A stretch of DNA of 7,125 nt from NCBI GenBank assembly GCA_003565815.1, contig PXAS01000004.1:1-7125 (forward strand), given 5' to 3'. Positions 1-5,753 of the stretch are shown piece after piece. This DNA is from PVC group bacterium. GTDB taxonomy: Bacteria > Verrucomicrobiota > Kiritimatiellia > SS1-B-03-39 > UBA6053. Every line of letters begins with the position of its first letter. The first letter of the stretch is position 1. The translations under genes and the position numbers were made by a program. The notes under the pieces are model-generated. The model searched no databases. It saw nothing but the letters and a program-made list of their open reading frames with translations, and was not told the DNA's origin.

Positions 1-258
1 AGCGTGGAGGTCGATTTCACCTGCCACGTCTGCCGGGGAAAAGGCTGCCGCGTGTGCAAAAACTCCGGGTGGATCGAGATCGCGGGCGCGGGCATGGTCG
101 ATCCCAATGTCTTCCGGTCCGTGAACTACGATCCCGACGCCGTCACCGGATATGCCTTCGGCATGGGTCTGGAACGCATTGCCATGATTCTCCTCGAAAT
201 CGACGACATCCGCCGTCTCTACGACAACGACGTGCGTTTCCTGCGTCAATTCGCCTGA
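1..258 (+). CDS. pheS: Phenylalanyl-tRNA synthetase alpha subunit, C-terminal end (partial)
   Basis: This is the last 85 codons of the catalytic alpha chain of phenylalanyl-tRNA synthetase, which activates phenylalanine with ATP and charges tRNA-Phe in the cytoplasm. The frame is open at the left edge and ends in TGA, so the start and the class II motifs 1 and 2 lie outside the window. The visible part carries class II motif 3 (GMGLERIAM, with the ATP-contacting arginine) and the typical ending that includes DNDVRFLRQF. Just upstream is a four-cysteine cluster (CHVC...CRVC) before GWIEIAGAGMV. Many bacterial PheS proteins have such a cluster at this place and E. coli PheS does not. It could bind zinc, but that is inference. 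The GTG at position 4 is an internal valine codon, not a start. pheT follows after 25 bp, as in most bacterial pheST operons. Identification is very secure. Confidence 0.97.
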   Translation, partial: SVEVDFTCHVCRGKGCRVCKNSGWIEIAGAGMVDPNVFRSVNYDPDAVTGYAFGMGLERIAMILLEIDDIRRLYDNDVRFLRQFA

Positions 259-283
259 ACCCCATTTTTTTTAGAGGTCCCTC

Positions 284-2686
284 ATGTTGATTCCCCTCAG
301 TTGGTTGAAAGACTACATCGAACTCCACGAAGACGTGGAGGCCCTGCGCGAACTTCTCACGTTTTCCGGTTTGGAAGTCGAGGCCGTGGAAACCCACGGT
401 TCCGATTTCGAGCGGGTCGTGGTGGCGGAAATCACCGCCGTCGCCCCCCACCCCAACGCCGACAAGCTTACCCTCTGCACCATTGAGGACGGTTCCGGCA
501 CGCCGCAAACCGTGGTCTGCGGTGCCCCCAACGTTCGCGTGGGCTTGAAAACCATTTTCGCCCCCGTCGGCGTCACCCTGCCCAACGGACTCACCCTCAA
601 AAAGGCGAAAATCCGGGGCGTGGAAAGCTTGGGCATGCTCTGCGCCGAGGACGAACTCGGTTTGTCCAAGGCCCACGACGGCATCATGGATCTTGCCACC
701 GACCTCGCCCCCGGCACGCCGGCGGTGGAGGTGCTCGGCGGGCCGGAAATCGTCTTCGACCTGGAAGTGACCCCGAACCGTCCCGACTGCCTGAGCGTGA
801 TCGGCGTGGCCCGCGAATTGGCCGCCATTACCGGGCGAACCTTGAAGATCCCCGAAACCCCCTTGCGGGAAGGTTTGGATGCCGCCGAGGAATGCGTGAA
901 GGTGCGCATTGACGATCCCGAAAGCTGTCCCCGCTATACCGCCAGGGTACTCACCGGCGCCTGTGTGGGGCCCAGTCCCGAGTGGATGCAAAAACGCCTG
1001 CGCCTTTGCGGCATCCGTCCGATCAACAATCTCGTGGACATCACCAACTACGTGATGCTGGAAACCGGGCAACCCCTGCACGCCTTCGATCAAAGCCTGT
1101 TGCACGGGGACACCGTCATTGTCCGCCGCGCCGCCGAAGGCGAGGTCATGCAAACCCTGGATGACAAGCCCCGCACATTGTCCGCCGCGCATCTTGTGAT
1201 TGCCGACGCCGACCGACCCGTGGCCGTGGCCGGGGTCATGGGCGGGGCCGACAGCGAGATTCGGGACAGCACCACCACGGTGCTGCTGGAAAGCGCCGCC
1301 TTCCAATCCAGTCGGGTGCGGGCCACCGCCAAAGCGCTGGGGATGCACACCGATTCGTCGTACCGTTTTGCCCGCGGTTGCGACATGAACAACGCCGAGT
1401 GGGTCAGCCGCCGCGCCGCCTCGCTCATGCAACGGCACGCCGGGGCCACGGTTCTCAAAGGGGTGGTGGATTGCTGGCCCGGCGAACGGCGTCCCGTCCA
1501 GGTGTCCTGTCGGTGGAAAAAAATCACCGATCTGATCGGCGTGGACATTCCCGTGGAAACCATGCGCGGATATTTCCACCGCCTGGGACTCAAGGACGTG
1601 GAGTGTGACGAAGAGGGTTGCACCCTGGAAATCCCGAGTTTCCGCAATGATTTGCAGCGGGAGGTGGACCTGATTGAAGAGATCGCGCGTCTCAATGGTC
1701 TTGACAAAATTCCGGCCCGCGACCCCATAGGGCACATTGTCCCCGATGCCGACGACCGCCCGACGCGTCGGCTCATGAACATTTGGCGGCGCGTGGCCGC
1801 CATGGGTTTCAACGAGATCATGAACTACAGTCTCACCGCTCCGGAGACGCTCGCCGCCCTCGACCCCAACGCGGCAACGCGACAGGAGCACCTTCCCAAC
1901 CCCATCAGCCAGGATCAGGCGGTTTTGCGCACGTCCCTGATTCCGCAGATGGCGGAAACGCTGGCCCGCAATCACGCCCGCCAAAACCATGAACTGTCCC
2001 TGTTTGAAATCGGCACCATTTTCCTCAAGGCCGAAAACGGCGTCGAGGAACAAACCCGGATCGCTTTTGGCCGGCTGGGCCCCGTCCACCGACCCGCGCT
2101 CGACAAACAACGTCCGGTGGACGACGCCGAGGCCTTTTACGGACTCAAAGGCGTGGTGGAAGCCTTTTTGGAAAGCGAAGGCGTCAGCCAAGCCTGTTTC
2201 ATCGCCCTCGAAGACAAAAGCTTTGCCCCCGGCCAGGCGGCGGACATCCTTTTGGGCAAGACCCATTTGGGTCGGATCGGGCTCCTGGCGCGCCCATTGC
2301 GGGACGAGTGGAAAATCCACGAACCCGTGGCCCTCGCCGAGATCAACCTGGACGCATTGCCGAAGCGGAAAGCGCCCGTGATGAAGCCCGTCCCCAGCAT
2401 GCCGGCCAGTTCCCGCGATACCGCCCTGATTGTGGAGCGCGCCAGGACGCATGCCGAAATTTTGGCCTGCATCCAAAAAGCCGCCCCCTACGAACTGGAA
2501 ACCGTGCAATTGTTTGACGTGTTCGAAGGCAAGAAACTCGGGGAGAACCGGAAAAGCATGGCCTACCGGTTCACGTACCGCAATCCCAAAAAGACCCTGA
2601 CCGACAAAGCCGTGGAAAAATTCCACGGCAAAATCGAGGCCCGCCTGATGCAGGACCTCGGCGCGGAAATTGTCGGTCGAGGGTGA
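284..2686 (+). CDS. pheT: Phenylalanyl-tRNA synthetase beta subunit
   Basis: This is the complete 800-residue beta chain of phenylalanyl-tRNA synthetase, a usual length for the bacterial long form. It pairs with PheS, binds tRNA and edits mischarged Tyr-tRNA-Phe. Visible domains in order are: N-terminal helical part; EMAP/OB tRNA-binding domain, about 40-150 (HPNADKL at 56-62, VCGAPN at 78-83); B3/B4 editing region, about 210-390 (RPINNLVDITNYVMLE at 245-260, GVMGG at 317-321, SSYRFARGCD at 358-367); B5 domain, about 403-475 (PSFRNDLQREVDLIEEIARL from 451); catalytic-like core, about 480-695 (LPNPISQDQAVLRTSL at 537-552, LFEIG at 573-577); and FDX-ACB anticodon-binding domain, about 701-800. 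The ATG is preceded by AGAGG at 273-277 with six bases of spacing, which supports this start. A run of eight T (265-272) lies just upstream of that site. No domain is missing and no frameshift is seen. It probably shares a transcript with pheS. Confidence 0.98.
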   Translation: MLIPLSWLKDYIELHEDVEALRELLTFSGLEVEAVETHGSDFERVVVAEITAVAPHPNADKLTLCTIEDGSGTPQTVVCGAPNVRVGLKTIFAPVGVTLPNGLTLKKAKIRGVESLGMLCAEDELGLSKAHDGIMDLATDLAPGTPAVEVLGGPEIVFDLEVTPNRPDCLSVIGVARELAAITGRTLKIPETPLREGLDAAEECVKVRIDDPESCPRYTARVLTGACVGPSPEWMQKRLRLCGIRPINNLVDITNYVMLETGQPLHAFDQSLLHGDTVIVRRAAEGEVMQTLDDKPRTLSAAHLVIADADRPVAVAGVMGGADSEIRDSTTTVLLESAAFQSSRVRATAKALGMHTDSSYRFARGCDMNNAEWVSRRAASLMQRHAGATVLKGVVDCWPGERRPVQVSCRWKKITDLIGVDIPVETMRGYFHRLGLKDVECDEEGCTLEIPSFRNDLQREVDLIEEIARLNGLDKIPARDPIGHIVPDADDRPTRRLMNIWRRVAAMGFNEIMNYSLTAPETLAALDPNAATRQEHLPNPISQDQAVLRTSLIPQMAETLARNHARQNHELSLFEIGTIFLKAENGVEEQTRIAFGRLGPVHRPALDKQRPVDDAEAFYGLKGVVEAFLESEGVSQACFIALEDKSFAPGQAADILLGKTHLGRIGLLARPLRDEWKIHEPVALAEINLDALPKRKAPVMKPVPSMPASSRDTALIVERARTHAEILACIQKAAPYELETVQLFDVFEGKKLGENRKSMAYRFTYRNPKKTLTDKAVEKFHGKIEARLMQDLGAEIVGRG

Positions 2687-2698
2687 GGGGGACCTGGG

Positions 2699-2721
2699 GT
2701 TCCACGCTACCGTCGCGGAAC
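2699..2721 (-). terminator. Candidate hairpin at the convergent gene junction (terminator-like, no U tract)
   Basis: An inverted repeat pairs GTTCC (2699-2703) with GGAAC (2717-2721) and, after one mismatched position, CG (2705-2706) with CG (2714-2715), leaving a 7-base loop. In the minus-strand RNA the mismatch becomes a G-U wobble, so that transcript can form an uninterrupted 8-bp stem, while the plus-strand RNA has an A-C mismatch. The loop holds the UAG stop of the minus-strand gene. No run of T follows on either strand, so it does not meet the usual definition of an intrinsic terminator. It could protect a 3' end or assist factor-dependent termination. The structure is read from sequence only; its function is inference. 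Confidence 0.35.
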
Positions 2722-3429
2722 GATGAGAATGGCGTCCTGCTGAATTTCGATGCGTTCGATGGATTCCTGGAAAGCGCGGCGATTGTCTTCGTCCGCGAAG
2801 AAATCCTTCATCAAATCTTCTCCCCGAATTTCTTCCATCAAAAATCCCGGGAGGCTGAAAGGCCCAAAACGGGCGTCTTGCAGGCGAATTTCAACCCGGT
2901 CCCCCACTTGCACCACGTTCAGGGCGACTTGAATGATCACGTTTTTGTTTGGATTTTCGTCACGGGGGGCGCGGATTTCGGCCCGAAAGACATCCGGTTC
3001 CAGCTGAAAGCGCACCCGATCCTTCATATCGGGATTTTCCGCCTCCAACAGTGCGACCAACTGGGTGGAGGTCAGCCGCAATCCTTCCGCGGGCAGGACG
3101 GAAAAGTCCTCTTGTTCTTCGGCTTGTTCCAGAAGGGCCCGGGTCTCCGCGACCTTGGCTTCATCGTCCGCGGTGAGAACCAGCGGCGCGTGCGGGGGCT
3201 GGTTGAATTGGCTCTTCAAGCGTTGGGCCATAATGAACCCGGCGATGATGAAGATGAGCACCACGCCCAGGCAACCGCCGCAACCGTAAAACCAGCACCC
3301 TTTGCCGTTGGATTTGGGAGGGGGCGGCGGAGGGGCGTCTGAGCCGGCGGGGGCGGCGGGGGCGGCGGGGGCGGCGGGGGTTCCGGGCAACGGGGCATCT
3401 TGCGGATGGGGATGGATGGGATCTGTCAT
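2707..3429 (-). CDS. Hypothetical single-pass membrane protein with Pro/Ala-rich N-terminus
   Basis: I do not recognise this 240-residue protein. Residues 1-40 are a low-complexity Pro/Ala segment with PAA repeats (18-29) and six consecutive prolines (33-38). A Cys/Gly/aromatic cluster (GCWFYGCGGCLG, 44-55) leads into one transmembrane helix, about 54-69. The remaining 170 residues are soluble: an acidic, probably helical stretch (86-110), then LTSTQLVALLEA (119-130) and alternating beta-type strands (VRFQLEPDVFRAEIRAP; VIIQVALNVVQVGDRVEIRL), ending with a charged helix and VPRR. A membrane anchor followed by a strand-rich domain recalls YpmS/DUF2140-type proteins, but I claim no homology. 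Positive charges flank the helix on both sides, so topology is uncertain. An upstream extension of this frame, into the dus gene, is rejected because this ATG has AAGGAG six bases before it. The ATG overlaps the dus stop as ATGA, so translation is probably coupled. The gene converges on pheT with a 20-bp gap. Confidence 0.85.
   Translation of the reverse strand: MTDPIHPHPQDAPLPGTPAAPAAPAAPAGSDAPPPPPPKSNGKGCWFYGCGGCLGVVLIFIIAGFIMAQRLKSQFNQPPHAPLVLTADDEAKVAETRALLEQAEEQEDFSVLPAEGLRLTSTQLVALLEAENPDMKDRVRFQLEPDVFRAEIRAPRDENPNKNVIIQVALNVVQVGDRVEIRLQDARFGPFSLPGFLMEEIRGEDLMKDFFADEDNRRAFQESIERIEIQQDAILIVPRR
3343..3378 (-). repeat. Four tandem 9-bp units encoding a Pro-Ala-Ala repeat
   Basis: On the minus strand the unit CCCGCCGCC occurs three times exactly (3352-3378), followed by a fourth copy with one change, CCCGCCGGC (3343-3351). 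It encodes PAA-PAA-PAA-PAG in the N-terminal tail of the hypothetical membrane protein. The unit length is a multiple of three, so gain or loss of copies would change the linker length without shifting the frame. A nearby proline run (residues 33-38) adds to the low complexity. Confidence 0.9.
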
Positions 3430-4544
3430 GGGGTTTCTCCTTGTTCGTAGTGTTCCACGCCCCGGTCGTGTTGTCGATCCATTTCGTACTTGGGATCGGA
3501 TTCGGCGGCGGCGCGTCGGTCGGCATGGTCGGGAAAACGGGGGAGTTGCGGGGGAAGGCCGCGGGCAAAGGCCTGGATGCGCGTTCGGATGGCGTCCATG
3601 GATTCCATGACGCTGAGTTCGGGCTTGGCGGCTTTGGCGCCGGGATATCCCCGCACGTACCAGAGCAAATGCTTGCGGAAGCGTATGGCCGCATAGAGGC
3701 CTTCGCCATAGAACGCGCGGTGATAGTCGATGTGACGCAACAAAACATCTTCCCATTCCGCCACCGTGGGTTGGGTGTCCTCTCCTTGAAGAATCCATTG
3801 AAACACCCACGGATTTCCCAGGCAGCCGCGGCTCACCAGCACCCCGTCGCAGCCGGTTTCATCGAGCATGCGCCGGGCGGTGTCCACATCGAAGACGTTG
3901 CCATTGCCGATTTTCCAGATTTTTCGTCCCCCGGACGCGGCCTCGGCGGCGTCAAACCCGGCCTTGATGAGATCGTATTGCACCGGATCGCCGTAATTAT
4001 CGTCGCGAAAGCGTCCGTGAATGGTGATCATTTCGGCGCCGTTTTCCGCGAGTGCGGTGCAAACGTCGGTGACGGTGGCGTGTTTGCTGGAAAAACCCAC
4101 CCGGATCTTCGCGGTCACGGGCACGTCCACGCTTTCGCGAACCCTGCGCACCATTTCCCCGGCCATGGCCGGATCCCGGACGATGGCGCTGCCGCATCCC
4201 CGGGAGACGATTTTGCGGACCGGACACCCCATGTTAATATCCAGGGTATCCACGGGCAGGTCTTTTTCCATCAGCAACCGCGCCCCTTGGGCCATGATGT
4301 CCGGCGAGGGCCCGGTCATTTGCGCTCCCAAACGGGGTTCGGCGGCGTGTCGGGCCAGCAATTCATCGGTTTTGCGGGTATTGTGGGCCATTCCTGCGGC
4401 GGAAAGCATTTCGATGTAGCCCAACCCCGCGCCCAAATCCTGGCAAATCCGGCGGAAAGGCACGTCACTCACTCCGGCAAGCGGAGAAAGCAGCACCCGG
4501 TTCGGAACGGTCAGGGGACCCAGATTGAACGGTTCGTTGAGCAT
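3426..4544 (-). CDS. tRNA-dihydrouridine synthase (DusB-like)
   Basis: This 372-residue FMN- and NADPH-dependent enzyme reduces uridine to dihydrouridine in tRNA. The N-terminal TIM barrel shows the family motifs in order: PLAGVSDVPFR (21-31, flavin site); DINMGCPVRK (102-111), with the expected catalytic cysteine C107; AKIRVGF (145-151), with the conserved lysine K146; TIHGR (174-178); GNGNVFD (213-219); and SRGCLGNPWVF (238-248, FMN phosphate binding). The C-terminal helical tRNA-binding part contains RFRKHLLWYVRGYPG (288-302). The overall pattern is closest to DusB-type proteins, but which uridine it modifies cannot be told from this. A charged tail of about 40 residues after 332 is not a family hallmark. 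The SRGC and RGCGSA spellings replace the commoner GR and AGSA forms. An in-frame TAA lies four codons before the ATG, which fixes the start as the first possible one. No clear ribosome binding site precedes it; the closest is AAAGA. Confidence 0.95.
   Translation of the reverse strand: MLNEPFNLGPLTVPNRVLLSPLAGVSDVPFRRICQDLGAGLGYIEMLSAAGMAHNTRKTDELLARHAAEPRLGAQMTGPSPDIMAQGARLLMEKDLPVDTLDINMGCPVRKIVSRGCGSAIVRDPAMAGEMVRRVRESVDVPVTAKIRVGFSSKHATVTDVCTALAENGAEMITIHGRFRDDNYGDPVQYDLIKAGFDAAEAASGGRKIWKIGNGNVFDVDTARRMLDETGCDGVLVSRGCLGNPWVFQWILQGEDTQPTVAEWEDVLLRHIDYHRAFYGEGLYAAIRFRKHLLWYVRGYPGAKAAKPELSVMESMDAIRTRIQAFARGLPPQLPRFPDHADRRAAAESDPKYEMDRQHDRGVEHYEQGETP
3436..3441 (-). promoter_or_regulatory. 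Ribosome binding site of the hypothetical membrane protein gene
   Basis: The minus strand reads AAGGAG here, a near-perfect Shine-Dalgarno core, with six bases before the ATG at 3429-3427. The site lies inside the last codons of dus. It decides the start, because the same reading frame is open for more than 100 codons further upstream within dus. Confidence 0.85.
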
Positions 4545-4549
4545 GAAGC

Positions 4550-4583
4550 GTCTTTAAGCATGTAAGTCGCGATGGCTCAAGAC
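4550..4583 (-). other. Possible hairpin in the gap before dus
   Basis: The 48-bp gap between the AttH-like gene and dus contains GTCTTGAGC (minus strand, 4583-4575) and GCTTAAAGAC (4559-4550). These can pair over nine base pairs with one bulged A and one G-U wobble, around a 15-base loop. The second arm holds AAAGA, the only purine-rich stretch before the dus ATG, so the fold could hide the initiation region. There is no T run, so it does not look like a terminator. The loop is large and the stem AU-rich, so the fold may be fortuitous. I see no convincing -35/-10 promoter in the gap. Confidence 0.25.
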
Positions 4584-4592
4584 TATTGAATG

Positions 4593-5753
4593 TTATTCAC
4601 GCAGTTGATTTCCGAGGGCTTCGGCATACCCGGTGAGTTCGACGTAGGCCTTGCCCGCGGGAAGGCCGTTTTGATAGACGCCACATGCCCCTTCCCAATA
4701 CGGGATGCCGCTGAGAACTCCGGTATGCTCCTGGGCATCCATGTAGGGTCGGATTTCGAATTGGGTACGCGTTTCGGTCTGCGGATCCCGAAGTTCCAAA
4801 ACCCAGTCGAGGGCATAACGCGCCCCGCTTTCGGGGCTGATCCAGGTGCGGCGGGGCCGCCACGTGAAGTCCCCGGGTTGCACTTGGGTCACTTCGCCTG
4901 CTCGGTCCACCCAATAGAGGACGCTGAAGGGACTGATCCCCCCGTCCCGGGTTCTCAGCAGATACATCATGATTTCGCGCCCGTCCCGAAGCTGAATGCT
5001 GGCCCAATCCCAGCCGACCTGTTCCCGGTCGAGTTGGTTGCTGCTGATTTCGTGGTCCATCCAGGCCTGTCCCCGTACCCGCAGGGCTTTTCCCTCAATT
5101 TCGAGGGTTCCCCGCACGTCCAGACGGGTCCAGGTGAAATAGTGACTCGCGGCGGCGGGGTCGGCGCCCTTGCGCTCCACCCCGTCTTCCCCGAATTGGA
5201 CGAGTGGTTTCCGCGGTTCGAAAGTCAAGAGGGCCCGATATCGGTTTTTCACGGTGAAAAATGCGTCAAAAACCGGGTTGGCGGCATCACTGCGCGCGGC
5301 CAGTCGCCATTCGCCTTGAAACAGATCCAGCCCCAGGGTGGAGGCGCCCGCATCCCAGCCATTGCGCGCCAGACGCTCTTCGGTGGTGAAGCGTTTCTCA
5401 TCAATTTCGGTCCAGGCGGCGTGGGCCATGTGCAGATGATCGCGCCCGAACGCCGGGGAATCCACCGTCTGCTCGGGCGCGGGTCGCAGGGCACGCCGGA
5501 AAAAGGTCAGTTGAAAACCATGCCTGGCGCCGGTTTCATCTTCGAGATGACCGGTCAGATACCACCATTCCACCAAAAAATCCGGGTGGCTGCCATGGTT
5601 CCGGGGAAAGGAAAAGGTCTGGCCCGTCCGGGGAATTCGATACCCTTCGGCGGTAAAGGCAGGCGTATCCGCCGGGGACTCCGCCGGGGACTCGATCGGG
5701 ATCATTGAGACAAAGGCGCCGCATAAGAGGAGAGAAAACGTCCTAAGCTTCAT
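4593..5753 (-). CDS. Secreted AttH/CrtC-like lipocalin-type protein
   Basis: This 386-residue exported protein belongs to the AttH/CrtC-like family (COG5621-type 'predicted secreted hydrolase'), a double lipocalin-like fold related to carotenoid 1,2-hydratase. Residues 1-25 resemble a Sec signal peptide: K2 and R4, then a hydrophobic core to about 20, with cleavage plausible near SPA-ES (22-26). C11 is not in a good lipobox. Family motifs are EWWYLTGHL (62-70), FQLTFFR (80-86), HLHMAHAAW (107-115), WMDHEISSNQL (231-241), GWDW (247-250) and YWEGACGVY (352-360), followed by GKAYVELTGY (367-376). D233 may correspond to the catalytic aspartate of CrtC hydratases, but no carotenoid gene is nearby and the substrate is unknown. 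The ATG lies 11 bp inside the end of the permease gene and has AAGGTGG just upstream. A longer frame starting 16 codons earlier lacks a signal-like N-terminus and overlaps more. The family commonly sits beside FtsX-type permeases, as in AttEFGH, so it probably acts with that transporter in the periplasm. Confidence 0.9.
   Translation of the reverse strand: MKLRTFSLLLCGAFVSMIPIESPAESPADTPAFTAEGYRIPRTGQTFSFPRNHGSHPDFLVEWWYLTGHLEDETGARHGFQLTFFRRALRPAPEQTVDSPAFGRDHLHMAHAAWTEIDEKRFTTEERLARNGWDAGASTLGLDLFQGEWRLAARSDAANPVFDAFFTVKNRYRALLTFEPRKPLVQFGEDGVERKGADPAAASHYFTWTRLDVRGTLEIEGKALRVRGQAWMDHEISSNQLDREQVGWDWASIQLRDGREIMMYLLRTRDGGISPFSVLYWVDRAGEVTQVQPGDFTWRPRRTWISPESGARYALDWVLELRDPQTETRTQFEIRPYMDAQEHTGVLSGIPYWEGACGVYQNGLPAGKAYVELTGYAEALGNQLRE

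Noticed and set aside
265..272. Run of eight T between pheS and pheT, considered as a terminator
   Set aside because: No stem precedes it, and pheT follows at once with a good ribosome binding site. Termination here would split a known operon.
143..2626. A reading frame of more than 800 codons on the minus strand, antisense to pheT
   Set aside because: Long antisense frames are expected opposite a GC-rich gene with G/C-biased third positions. The predicted protein is rich in Gly, His and Phe with no recognisable domain, while pheT on the other strand matches its family throughout.
2683..3342. A 219-codon plus-strand frame after pheT
   Set aside because: It starts in the pheT stop region without its own ribosome binding site and runs antisense to the membrane-protein gene, which has a clear membrane helix and start signals.
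3430..3810. An N-terminal extension of the hypothetical membrane protein reading through the dus gene
   Set aside because: It would overlap dus by more than 380 bp in another frame and reads as Arg/Pro/His-rich noise. The internal ATG at 3429 has a strong ribosome binding site and an ATGA junction.
3441..4565. A 374-codon plus-strand frame antisense to dus
   Set aside because: It is a shadow of the dus gene with no recognisable domain and no plausible ribosome binding site or operon context.
4590..5708. A 372-codon plus-strand frame antisense to the AttH-like gene
   Set aside because: Its composition is low-complexity (Gly, Pro, Phe) and it has no family motifs. The minus-strand gene explains the region fully.
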